Source: Anseranas semipalmata (Eukaryota > Chordata > Aves > Anseriformes > Anseranatidae). From it: 64,000 nucleotides of DNA. Below the pieces are notes generated by a model. It had not been told where the DNA came from and did no database searches. It was given only the letters and a program-made list of their open reading frames with translations. The position numbers and the translations under genes are program-made. Positions 14,701 to 25,552 of the stretch are shown here, in pieces; position 1 is the stretch's first letter; every line of letters starts with the position of its first letter. The stretch covers positions 356,164-420,163 of the forward strand of contig VXAA01006453.1 in assembly GCA_013399115.1 (NCBI GenBank), in the 5' to 3' direction.

Positions 14701-15308
14701 TAAAAGCAAGTTGTGGCATCTTTCCTTGAGGAACCCTCCATATTAGAGAATTTTATCATGCTTGAACAAAGTGAAATATAGAGTGCCTTGGAAATCTGCT
14801 TATCTGGCAGGGCTGGTTGCTTTAAGGAGGCTCCCGAGCGTTTTGTTGTGCCTGCCCTGCATGCCTTTTCCAGCTCTTCCAGGGCTTCAGAGTTAAGCGT
14901 AAGACACTTGCCATTTAACATCTCCAGTGCTGATCCCTGTGGCTGACATGTGAATATACTGCATCTCTTGAGTTGCCCTAAATAACATACTGGGTGCTTA
15001 AGTATTTGTTTGCAAGAGATGACAGTGCTTAATGGGCTCACCTGCCCGTAACTTAGCAGCTCTGATTTCTTATTGCTTGTACAGTCATTTGCACTGGTAC
15101 AAAGTAGGTGTGAAACAGTCATGTGAATTTGACAACATTTTATATCTCTTTGCGTGGTTGCATGGCAGTGGAAACTGAGGGCTGTGCTGCCGTGGCAGGA
15201 CATAAACACAGAGGGGAAGGTGAAGCTGACCACAACCAAAAAGTGCCCACCAGCTGTTTCCATCTGGGATGCAGAAAGATTAACAAGCATCTTGTATCTT
15301 ATTTTGGC

Positions 15309-15361
15309 TTTATTTTTGTTTTTTTTTTTTGTTTGTTTGTTTTTGGTTTTTTTTTTTTTTT
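15309..15361. repeat. T-rich tract with GTTT units
   Basis: Long T runs interrupted by a GTTTGTTTGTTT array; possibly the antisense tail of an old retroposon, but no element body was recognised. Confidence 0.9.
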
Positions 15362-17153
15362 AACTAGCTATTTCTATAAATCTTACTGGTAGCACTTTAA
15401 AATTTTCTAATACAAATAAAGACTTTAAGAAAAAAATGGCTTGGTCTTGACTATGTCCCTTTAATTATCGTTTGTCAGCTACTAAAGCATTTTCAATAGT
15501 CCTAATTGAAACATGAGCCAATTTACTAATTAGCCAAGATTACACAGGGAATACCCAAAGGGAAATCACTTTTTTCTGTCAATATTTCCTCCTTTATCCA
15601 TCACTAAGATGTGGTGCAACGTGAACAAACTCCACATTGCCAGCAGCTGGCCAGATCAAGCTCCTGGGGTCCCTGGTTGGCACCCTGCACAGTCCCACTG
15701 GGACAGAGAAGGAAAGGCATGCAGGGTTTTGGATGGGGCTGCCTGGTCTCCATCTCTGGGTGCAGCTGCTTTTGGCATAGCATCTTCCCTACCGGATGTT
15801 TCCTCCTCCCTGTGATCTGCTGTGGTGGTGAGATGATATTTCTGGCCTTGGCCCTTGAGGACATGCCTGTGTGCTGCACACATGGTGGGGTTACTGTCCC
15901 GGACGGGAGCAGCAGGACTGTAAGTCACCTGTGCAGCTCCCAGCTCCAAGCTGGGGGGAAGTTTCTCAGCCCTGCTGCTTCCTTCTTCCATCCCTGTGCA
16001 AGAAGGGACAGCTGGGGTATAGGGATTCTTCCTTGCTACAGTGGCAAAGGTCTCTTTCCCCTCCCAAGCAAACTTATTCATTGTGAGTCAGGGTGGACAT
16101 TACTTTCTAAGGGTAAAGAGATGAAATATGGAGAAATATTGTCCAGAAAACCACCTCTATCAGGAAGCTTTCAAAAACCAGTTGGGCAGCCACCTATCTG
16201 TCAGGAATGGTATGGTGGGACTGGCCCTGCCTGGAGGCAGGTATGATAGCAGTGTGCTAGCAGTTGCTTTCAGCCCTGTTTTGAGGTCTTTTGGTTCCCT
16301 AATAAAATAAAGGGACTTTAGCAAGGAAGAGAAATTGCCCTAGAGAAATCCATAGCTCCCTTCAAATGAGAACCAAGGCAGAATAAGTTAATACTGATAC
16401 CAATTCCACCAACACTTAAAGCTCTCTTGCTTCCTTCCTTTGCCTTCCTTATGGTTGGATCACTGTAACCTCTTCCAAATGAGGAGCTCAAATGTTCTGC
16501 AAATTGTGACTGTGCCCTATCAAATCCCTGTGAGAAATAAGGATCACAGCCACTGCATGGATATAGAAACTGAAGCACAGGGTATCAAGTGACTTGGACA
16601 GCCTCAGCATTGCCAGGAGAAATACATAGGTCATGTAATGATTAGCACTGCAGAGAACCCTACTGCAATGATGAGATTATAACTAGTTACTATCTAGTTA
16701 TCCAACAGACCAATCTGAAGACAAAAGAGAAAAAATCCCTTTTCTAGGGGACTTCAGTCTATGACACTTTACAAAAGACTGGTCTGGTAGTGAAACTGCC
16801 CAGGCTGTTCCTCGGGTGCTTGCTGCACAGAGGGGGATGGCTCTTGCACAGCTGCTCTTCCAAGGTCCTCATGAATGACACAGCCAGTTCCTGGAAATTG
16901 GCCCACAATGGCTTGTCTCCAGCTTCTGCACTAGCACCAGTTCTTCTGTAACTCATACATCAGCAACTTGTACATCAACGATCTGCCTGAAACTCTATCC
17001 TGACAGTTTGTCTATCCTGTGGACATCTGCTTAGGTAATTGGTACCAAGGTCTGCTCTGACCTTAGAGGCACCTTCAGTTCTGACCTGGCTGCTAATGCA
17101 AACTGTGACCACCCCTGGTGGCTGCAGATGCATGCTTCGAAACCTGTCCCCCC

Positions 17154-17196
17154 NNNNNNNNNNNNNNNNNNNNNNNNNNNNNNNNNNNNNNNNNNN
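17154..17196. other. Assembly gap (43 N)
   Basis: Unknown bases in the first intron; short frames spanning the gap should be ignored. Confidence 0.99.
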
Positions 17197-20100
17197 GCCA
17201 TGGAAGCCAAAAATCTCCTTTCATTGGCTTAGACTGAAGCCCAATGTGCATCCTGTTTATCTTGGTCTTGTTCTGGATAGATTTGTAAATTACCACGATT
17301 TCCTGTTGACAGTAAGATCACTCATTTTCTTGGTGACCTTGAATTGAATCTCCTTTAGGATCTAATGCTTTCCCCCCTCAAACACCTCCTGTCTTTATCT
17401 GTTGCTATGTGACAGCATAGTCCTTTGCTTCAAAATGGTTCAGCGTGTCCCAGCCTGGGTTACTTGATGTGCAGCTCTGTGTGACCATGTGCATCATATT
17501 AGGGCTTCTCTTGCTGTCTTCTTCACCTTGTCTGCCAGCACTGTCATGTTGCTCTGTTAAATATCCGCCTTCTAATGAGCTGGGCAAAGACAGCTCCCCA
17601 CTATACATAACCTTATTTAATCCCCTCTGGTTTGCCTCATGTTCTGACATCTTACTTAGTCAGCATTTCTGCTGCAGGACTTCACAATGAGATCTTCTGG
17701 CAGAGAGAGTAAGTCTTATCCATAGTTTCATGTTGAAAACCCAGCCCAGTGCCAGCAGTCATGTGCCAAGCTCTGGGGAAGAGTCAGACTGGCACCACAT
17801 GCTTTGAAATTCATGGTGCAGGGACCTGTATTCACAGCAAATCAGGTGAGGATTTGGGTGTATTGAGGTGCATCAAGAACACCATGGCTTGACCCAAGAT
17901 GTGTGCACTAATGATTCACATTAATGAGTTACTAAAGATCTCCCGGTACTTCTCACTGTCCCAGGGATGTTTACCTTGCTGTCCTGGCTGCTTTCCATCC
18001 TGGCTAACAGCATCCCACCGGGGACAGTAAATCTTGCTCTTGCACAACCCTGACTGTTTCAATGGTATACTCTATGTGACATTTCCTGACTTATGCTGTT
18101 TTCAGAGCTGAGCCTTATTTCACATTCCAAAGTCATGCAGACACATCCTCTTAACCTCCTCTGCAATAATTCCTGCAAATGAGAGTCTCCACACAGAGAG
18201 ATACTCAATATTTTCTAGCACATTAATCAAATAACCATCCAGTTGTTGCCTTATGTGTTGGAAGTGGACACGTTGTCAAATAAAATGATTTTATAGATTA
18301 TCTTCTGTACTTCCCAGATGGAGAATTTAGCAACATCATGTGTGCAAAGTCCTTTAGGAGAAGATCAATGTCTATCCATTTCATCTTCTGTTGCTTACTC
18401 AGGGAAATCTCATTCTTAATGTTGTTCCCCAGGGGAGCTTTCCCATCCCTAACTTTTAAAAACAGTGGCTATTTTTCAGTGCATGTTTAAAGGAGAGCCC
18501 AGACTGGCACCATCTGAGGGCTCCTGGGAGCAGGAGAGCATGGTTCAGTGCTGTTGGAGGTGGTCCCTGCCAGGCCCTGTCTGACCTACAGGCACACGTG
18601 GAGAAGGATGTTATGAATGCTTTTCCAAACTGAAAGCATTGCTTGGTCTGCTGAAAGCACCACTGAGGTCTGAATTAAAGAGCTCTTTCCACAAATTTAC
18701 CCATGTGGGGGCTGAGATTGAACTATGCCGTGGCTTGGTACTGGTCCTGGAGCTTCGGGGTTTGCGGAGTGGCTTCTTGCTGCCAGCTCCTGGAGGCATT
18801 TAATGAAGGTGGTTGATTTCTAGGACAGGCTTTTGGATGGCTTTTGTTGTTATCTGCTTTCGAGCTGTCTGAGGTACGCCTGGGCTGTGATGGAGCTGTC
18901 AGAGAGGAGGGAGAAGGATAGCAAATGTCTTCCTTTCCCACTGCAGAGCCATCAGACTGGGGAGCAAAAGCTGCTCGGCTGAGCAAGGTACATTGCCGAT
19001 CCCACCAGGGAGAGGAGTGAAACACTCCCAGTGGTTGGAGAAGTGGCAGAGCCTGGACACCACAGCTGCCCTCCGTCAGCGGTGACCTTTCTGTGGTGAC
19101 AGTCACCGGCACAGCGAGCCAGCTGAGAGAAGGGCATTTCCCTGCGAGAAAGCAAGTGTAGCCTTGCTCCTTGCAGGCTGCGCAGTGGCCCTGGGAGCTG
19201 CTCTTCCCTCTGCTGCAAAATCCCAGCGAAAGGTCAGACAATCCCCATCATGTGGCATCCTTCCTTTCTGCCGTGATCCTTGTCTCCTTGCAGGCGGAGG
19301 TCTCGAAACGACCTGGCTCTGCAGCAGGAGCTGGCAGTGGCTGTGGGTCCAGCTGGAGCCCTCCAGCCTGCACCACCCACCTGCATGTGGTGCTGAGGTT
19401 CCCAAGCCACAGAAGGGTCCCTGTCACACAGCCCACACCCCTGGGCTCCTGTGCTGGGCCCCAGAGCTTTCACAGTGCCGTGGTCCTGCTGAGTAGGTCA
19501 GGTGCTGTACTGGTCTGGGGCACCCCCGCCTCTTGTGGGGCTAAGGTTGGGTGAGGGCTGCAGGGTCCTGCAGCCTGTGTCTGTGCTGGGCACCTTCAGC
19601 TGTGGTCCAGGGAAGCAAGCGGGATGAAGCTGATGGAAGTGACCTTGGTCTGATCCATGTGTAGATGGAGCCTATGGGCAGGACGCACGCGAATGCTCCA
19701 CCACCAAGCTCAGGCATGCAGCGTGTGTTCCTGGCTCTTGGCAACAGCTCTGCCACAGATTTTTTGAGTATAAAAGCTCCTTTTCTCAAGGAAACATCAA
19801 TTTACTGGGATTGGTCACCAAATTCAGATGCCTTTGTTTGAAAAGCTGCGTGAGGCTTGAGGGTACAGTGATGATCTAGTTTGCAGCTGAGCTAGTCTAG
19901 GAATTCAGAGGATTGGTTATGCTTGTACAGAGGTTTTACCAGCTATCCCGAGGTGTTTCTGCCTTCAAGTTGGACTTTTATATCAGGGCAAAACTTGAAC
20001 ATCTGTTTCTCTGTACACAGAAGAGTAAATCTGAATGTTTTTCTTGTTTCCCTCAGCCTTCACTAGAACAGCCAGAGTTTACTTCTTTTTCCAGCAAACG

Positions 20101-20565
20101 TATCGGGATTTTTTTCCTTGTCCTTTGTGGTAGGCTCAATGCCAACCAAGTCCAAATGATGGCAACATTCCTCAAATCACAGTCATTTCCATGAGAACCA
20201 ACCAACACAAGGCAGGAGGTACTTTTGAAAATGAGATCTTCTCTTCTGAGCAGCCCTCACTTTTGGATCACTGTTGAACCTCACTGCTTTTCCGGTGGAA
20301 AAAGAGGGATCGTGAGAGAGCTGGGCTTTAATTTTTCTTTAAAGGATACTGTGCTCATGTCCTGGGTTAATTATGCCTGTGGCATGCAAGGGAGCTGTTA
20401 TGAATGCAAGTAAAGCTGTTGTGCAGCCAGACTGAACATGAGATGTTGTCCCATTGCTCCCATGGGATGGAGAGCTTGGGCAGGGTGGGCTGTGCAGGAG
20501 GGCAGGCAGGTACTGGCCAGGAGTTGTCAGGCAGCAAACAGCAATGCTCATGAACCCAAAGGAAG

Positions 20566-20586
20566 AAAAAAAAAAAAAAAAAAAAA
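20566..20586. repeat. A21 homopolymer
   Basis: A 21-base A run in intronic DNA. Confidence 0.95.
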
Positions 20587-21142
20587 GGGAGGTATTGGAA
20601 ACAGTGCCCCTTTACCTGGTTTTATTTCTCAATATTTATACATGGCCCCACCTTTCTGTGCCCCTGCAAAGTAAGGAAGACCAAGGAGATGGCCACATGC
20701 AAGCAGAGGGCTTGTAAGAAGAAGTTGCCAGGCTTTTAGGAAACTACGCAGTTTCCTCACCCCTGGGGACTTGTTTTTGCAAAGTCAGCATTTTCCTGTG
20801 CATCCTCTTTATGGTCCCCACTGCATTTTCTTTCTCATTCTTGCCTATTTTTTTAACATTTAAAAAAGACCACTATAAGGGAGTCTCATCGCTGTGGGAC
20901 TATTTTGTGTGCCGTACAGAGCTCGCTGTAGTTAACAAAATGGGCAAGCAGTGAGTCATTATTCCTTGAGTCCACAGCTTTGCGTGTGCATTGTGCAGAC
21001 AAGTGGATTGTGTGAAATCAGGCTTTCCACACGCAGCACAGTCGTGGGGATCATCTGCCGTGCATGCTTTCTCATTAAATGAGCATTTCTCCTCTGCTTT
21101 AGTATGCACACACTACTGATGGAAATAGGAGAGCCACCTCAT

Positions 21143-21160
21143 AAAAAAAAAAAAAAAAAA
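21143..21160. repeat. A18 homopolymer
   Basis: An 18-base A run in intronic DNA. Confidence 0.95.
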
Positions 21161-23163
21161 GTTGCTGTATGAAACCAAACTCAAATAGTGTGCAGGCTTA
21201 ATATGCATTGCATAAAGCTTTAGAATGTCTTCGTTTCTGGAGACAAGTTTTGTTGCAGGTACTGAGTAATATGGGGCTCCTGGAGCAGAAAACCATAAGC
21301 AATAGTAATTATGAATGGGATTTTAAAAAGCAACCCACGTTCAGGAAGCACTGGCTGCTTTTGAAAATCCCACCTTCTGTTTTGTAGTATGAGAGCAAGA
21401 AAGAGACCAGAGCTATGAATCAGATGTAGATTTAATTCAGCAAATTGAAAAAGCTTTGCAAAGTACCAGGGGCCCAGACAACATCTGGTTCAAAAGCAAA
21501 ATTCAGTCAATCTCTCCAAAGGAAATGCAATGAAATCATTGTGATGAAGTCTTAGCAGAGCACCAACATTTACACCAGAGACCTATCATTTAAAATCCTA
21601 CATCCTTCAGGCTGGATTAGAGAAGATTGAAAGGGTCTAGAGAAGGGAAAGGAGGCTTGCTGGCATTACTGCAGGGTATTGTTAGAGCAAGCGCTGGCAA
21701 AAATAAAACTGATTTAGCTTAGAAAGAAGAATTAGAGGTGATTTTTCTTGCATATTCATACACTGATGGATATAGCAGGGGTTGTTCAAACTCTTCTCCC
21801 TGTCCTGTATGCCATCATATGAAAGATAGCTCAAAACAAGAGCCGGGAATGGGATTTCCCCAGTCAGAGTGTAGGAACAATTATGGCTTAAGTCAAATCG
21901 TAGGGAGACTGGATAATTCTGTGGTCATTAATGATATCACTAGGAATGCAAGCTGCAGTGATGAAAAGTCAATCAATCCTCCCATTTCCCACTATGAAAT
22001 GGCAATTTTCAGGGGGCTGCTGGCAATAGTGTGGGTTGCAGCATCCCCAGGATTCAGGGCTGGGCTGCTTAGTCTCTGAAGCATTATGGGGCCAAAACCA
22101 CTCCATGTGTTTAATGCCTGTGTTTAAGACAGAAAGGCTTGTAGTGCATCAGTCCTTTTCCCAATCAGGCACAGGGAGAAGTACTTTCTGGCTTCCCTGC
22201 GAACATGTGAGCAGTAGCAGCAGCTCAGTTTTGGGGAAACTGAGGCACGCTGTCATTTGAAGCCTGGGGCTGTTTCTCTGGGCTCTACGATTGCTGGTCC
22301 TGCTTTTCTCATCCTCGCATCCACAGCTGAGACCGGTTATAGGCAAAAACGCACCAGGGGCTGATCCAAGCGCTGGGGGAGGGCAGGGGGCGAGGGGAGG
22401 TGGTGGTGCAGAGCCGTGCTGGGGCTCCTGCTCTGGCGGAGGGGCGGCTGTTCTGGGGCGAGGGAAGGGCAGTTTGTGCGGAGCTGGCTCTTCATTTAAA
22501 AAACACCATTCCAGCGTGGGGCTGGGGCTGACTGGAAGCCCAGGAGCACTGAGATGGCAAGAAAAAGGAAAAAAAAAGCGTATGCATTGATATGAGCATG
22601 TAATTATATGCAATCATCAGTGCATATGCAAGCAATGCTACATTTAAGAGGGTGTAAGATGATCCTGGAATAAAAGCACTGATCCCTTCTGTCATGAGCG
22701 AGGGATGTGATTTCAGGAAGCCCTTCACCCGAGAGGAAAGCCAGCAAAGTGCAGCTGTAATTTACAGCCCCGGCTGGAAGGGGCCGGCGAGTGGTGTGCG
22801 TGTGCGTGTGCTTCTGCGCGTGTGTGGACATGGCAAGCAGCAGCGCGGGCCAGGCGTGCTCCTCTCCTGCACGGCACAGCCCTAGCCCTGGCTCCTGAGC
22901 CCCTTGCCACTTTGCCAGGGGTCGGAGCCATCCGTGTCTCGCTTCATTCTGGCCCTGCCTTTGGGCCTGCTGGTTAAACAGAAATCAACCAGTGTTGCTG
23001 GCAGCAGTGGGGCTTTAGCCTTTGTCCAAGGCCACATTGAGCTCATTCAGTGGGTGAGAAAACTTTGACTCTCTAATGTTCCTGTTCAACTCCCAACCTT
23101 CCTCCACTTTGCTTCTCTGTTCCCTTCTCCCCTTTATGACGCTTATTATTTTTCCATCCACAG

Positions 23164-23270
23164 CAAAACAATTCACATCAAGGTAATTGATGATGAGGAG
23201 TATGAAAAAAACAAGAATTTCTTCATTGAGCTGATGAGCCCCCGCATGGTGGATATGAGTTTACAGAAAG
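23164..23270 (+). CDS. SLC8A3: SLC8A3 exon A (mutually exclusive, CBD2)
   Basis: This 107-nt exon starts with the last base of a split codon and ends with the first base of the next. The peptide reads KTIHIKVIDDEEYEKNK followed by NFFIELMSPRMVDMSLQK. It is the alternative exon A segment of Ca2+-binding domain 2 (Calx-beta) in the large cytoplasmic loop. In NCX1 the corresponding exon supplies Ca2+-coordinating acidic residues, and the DDEEYEKNK core is identical here. The acceptor is ccacag and the donor is gtgtag at 23271, a weak consensus that suits regulated splicing. It competes with exon B 1,011 nt downstream, which encodes the same structural segment. In the family exon A is typical of excitable tissue; the tissue pattern here is inferred. 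Confidence 0.95.
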
Positions 23271-23303
23271 GTGTAGTACTGGCCCTCCAAACTAACATTA
23301 ACG

Positions 23304-23373
23304 TTCTTCTTTCCTCTTCTCTCTTCTCCTGCCTCCTCTTCTCCTCCTCTTCCTCTGATTTCTCTTTGTTTCC
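23304..23373 (+). promoter_or_regulatory. Pyrimidine-rich intronic tract after exon A
   Basis: About 70 nt are almost entirely C and T, with repeated CTTCT and TCTCTT units, directly downstream of the exon A 5' splice site. Such sequences bind PTB-family repressors, so this may be a silencer that switches A off. The function is inferred from composition and position only. Confidence 0.4.
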
Positions 23374-24205
23374 AACTGCTCTGTCCTAAACACTGCTGTG
23401 CGCACACACTGTGTCACATGGTACCCATGGAGTGGGGGGGACGGGGATGGCGGTGGGGGCCTGGGATAGGCGGTGAGGGACAGAGAGAGAGAAGGATGGC
23501 CATCAGTCCTCAGTGTGAATATTTTTCCGTGAATATTCCCGCTGATGGAAAGGACCGAGGCAAATTTTGTAGCGTCAGTGGGAAGATGCTTGCTAGGAAC
23601 ATCCAGCATCTCCAGAGCTCGTCACCCAGCCCTGTTCCAAGAACTGCATCTCTCGCTCAGAGAACAGGTGGGGGGAAGAGGCAGGCAGCGTCAGGGAGGA
23701 GAAGCAATAAGATGTGCCACTTTAAAATTGGAAATTATAAATTCCAGCCTCCTGCAGCTAGCAGAGCTGTAGCCTGGTGGCAGAGACCCGCCTCACCCCA
23801 CTGGGGAACGTGGCTGTGAGTACACATCTCTCTCTCTCTTTGTCTCAGGCTCCGAGCCCAGAGTCCCTCCAGATTTATTATTAATTGCGAGAGTAGCAGA
23901 AGCAATCGATCTTCCAGCTAAAATGCAGTTGGTACCTCAGCGTGGCCCCTGGTGATTTTCGGGCAGCCGATACCCTTTCCGTTACCATGTGACACCGAAA
24001 AACTGCGCTGCAGAAGTCGCCTCCCACTAACCATCAGCAAGGTCCAACTCCCCCTTTTCCCTTCCTCCTCACCCCCTCGCCAGCCCAGTCTCCCCCTAAC
24101 ACCCTCCCGCTCCCCGAGGAGCAGCTGCGACCGATGTGCCATGTCCGACAGGCCGGCCGAGGCACGCCGCCCCGGTGGGAAGGGGCTGTGTGCGAGGAGC
24201 CTGCA

Positions 24206-24223
24206 CTGCTGCTGCTGCTGCTG
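24206..24223 (+). repeat. (CTG)6 run upstream of exon B
   Basis: Six perfect CTG units end 58 nt before exon B, just upstream of its branch-point and pyrimidine region. In RNA this is CUG repeat, a known binding context for MBNL and CELF splicing factors. A regulatory role here is inference. Confidence 0.9.
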
Positions 24224-24281
24224 CGTCGCCTCCGGCCGGCTGACCCGCTGTACACGGTTGTCTCTCTTGTTGTCCCTACAG

Positions 24282-24385
24282 GAAGACCGTAAGGGTTAAG
24301 ATAGTAGATGAGGAGGAATACGAAAGGCAGGAGAATTTCTTCATTGCCCTTGGTGAACCGAAATGGATGGAACGAGGAATATCAG
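24282..24385 (+). CDS. SLC8A3: SLC8A3 exon B (mutually exclusive, CBD2)
   Basis: This 104-nt exon has the same phases as exon A (one leading base, one trailing base). The peptide is KTVRVKIVDEEEYERQE followed by NFFIALGEPKWMERGIS, which I recognise as the NCX3 exon B alternative of Ca2+-binding domain 2. The acceptor is gtccctacag and the donor is gtgtga at 24386. It replaces exon A in the mature mRNA. Relative to A it changes two positions that control Ca2+ binding in NCX1: the second Asp of DDEE becomes Glu, and the Lys of KNK becomes Glu. In NCX1 the B exon instead has Arg and Cys at these sites, so the acidic character is kept here. A genomic A tract follows from 24403. Confidence 0.95.
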
Positions 24386-24402
24386 GTGTGAGATCCTTTA
24401 TG

Positions 24403-24435
24403 AAAAAAAAAAAAAAAAAAGGAAAAAAAAAAAAA
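24403..24435. repeat. Interrupted poly(A) tract after exon B
   Basis: A18, then GG, then A13, beginning 17 nt after the exon B donor. It is a simple repeat; length errors are likely in the assembly. Confidence 0.95.
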
Positions 24436-24777
24436 CAAACAGAATCAAGTCTCCAAACCCCAAATCCAGAAAATATAACCCTCTTTCTCTTCCTTCCCCT
24501 CCCTCCTTTTCTCCTCCTCCTGTAGATGGATGGACTTTTACTCTCTGCTCTCCTGTATTCTTGCTCTCACCCTGTTTCGGTGTCATCTCTGCCTTTTAGA
24601 GCCCAGCTTATTTCTGATCCTCCTTTCGTGCAATGCTTGGGCCTTGGAGGCTGTATTATTTTGACTGGGTTTCTTTGTCTTGGTCTGTTTTTGTTCTGAG
24701 CACACCTCTGCTGTTCTCCCCTCTCCTGCTCCTTTGCCAGGACCTTGGGGAATGTGAAAGACAAGAGAAAGGCATAA

Positions 24778-24783
24778 TGCATG
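24778..24783 (+). promoter_or_regulatory. UGCAUG (RBFOX-type) motif downstream of exon B
   Basis: An exact TGCATG lies 393 nt after the exon B donor. Downstream UGCAUG is the classical RBFOX enhancer arrangement, but a hexamer is expected about twice by chance in an intron this long, so this is only a candidate. Confidence 0.3.
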
Positions 24784-25516
24784 GCTGCCTCTTCGGCTCG
24801 TCCCGTACACCCCCCTGTCCTTCCCTCTGTTGTTGCCTGCCAGTGGCATTGCCTTGGTGCTCTTGGGTCCCTATGAGGCGTGGTGAAAAGCCCACAGGAG
24901 AAAAGGGAAGGTGTGAGGTATCTCATTTTGCTTTTATTTTGAAAAATGGTTCTCCATGTCTTTCATCTGAAAAGCACCTTAATATGTCTCAAACAACCCC
25001 AGCCTTCTGGGCAGAGGGTACGGAGCTCTGTTAATGTCTTACTTCAGCATTGGTACAGTGAGACCCAGGATCCCCCAGCGGATCAGGATCATAGTGGGAA
25101 TAAACCCTGAATTTCTGTCATGCCTTGCCTACATGTATCTTTGTCCTTGTATACGTGTTTGACCTCTTCCTCATTGAACAAGTCTTGCCATTGGCTTCAC
25201 CAGCTTTGGGGTGGCCTGGGAGGGCCGATCTTTAAACAGAAGCTCTTTACAAAAAGGAATTGAAATCTACCTTCTGGGTGCCTGATACAGAGTAAAGACA
25301 GCTGTGTGTGCCCACAGGCTTATTTGTACTCCCATGTACTGCTGCTGGTGATGGAAACATCTGGCAATTGCCTGTGCCTCACACAGCTTTCCCTTGTTGA
25401 AACGTCTCCTGTCTCTTATCTCATAAACACAGCAACTACCCTCTATAGCTAGTCTGAGCTCCCATGCACAGCTCTCCAGGACATTCAGGATAGACACAGC
25501 TTGCATTAGCATGACA

Positions 25517-25552
25517 ATGCTAATAACATCTAATAACATGCTAATAACATCT
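25517..25552. repeat. Short tandem array with CTAATAACAT units
   Basis: Three imperfect copies of an 11- to 14-nt AATAACAT unit in the exon B to C intron. Confidence 0.8.

Larger units (their letters stand above)
1..23163 (+). other. SLC8A3: SLC8A3 intron upstream of exon A (partial)
   Basis: There are 23 kb of non-coding DNA before the exon A acceptor (tttttccatccacag). No open frame resembles the roughly 1.8-kb exchanger exon 2, so that exon must lie further upstream. The content seen is a CR1 tail near 3.9 kb, A- and T-homopolymers, a short GT run (917-931), an A11G13 tract near 8.77 kb, AAT-rich simple sequence at 6520-6575, and a 43-N gap at 17154-17196. A few stretches (about 7200-7380 and 22560-22660) look like ordered, slowly evolving non-coding DNA, but conservation cannot be tested here. 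The small open frames on both strands are short, have no homology I recognise, and are treated as noise. Confidence 0.85.
23271..24281 (+). other. SLC8A3: Intron between mutually exclusive exons A and B
   Basis: This 1,011-nt intron is rich in candidate splicing signals. A pyrimidine tract with only a few purines runs from about 23304 to 23373, starting 33 nt after the exon A donor. A second CT repeat lies at 23827-23847, (CTG)6 at 24206-24223, and a normal pyrimidine-AG acceptor for exon B at its end. Open frames inside it (for example 23418-23819) have no recognisable homology. Confidence 0.85.

Noticed and set aside
15611..16246. 211-codon plus-strand frame in the first intron
   Set aside because: No family resemblance; it is too short and isolated and there is no promoter or splice context.
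16960..17030. LINE reverse-transcriptase remnant from the phrase YINDLPE near 16978
   Set aside because: Only seven residues match and no neighbouring RT motif is present; a chance match is likely.
1..23163. Large SLC8A3 exon 2 within the window
   Set aside because: No plus-strand open frame of about 600 codons or exchanger alpha-1 motif was found; the exon must be upstream.
23850..23960. Possible extra exon after the CT repeat and CAG at about 23849, between exons A and B
   Set aside because: A good-looking acceptor, but the following sequence has no exchanger peptide and no matching donor in phase; it is probably a decoy site.
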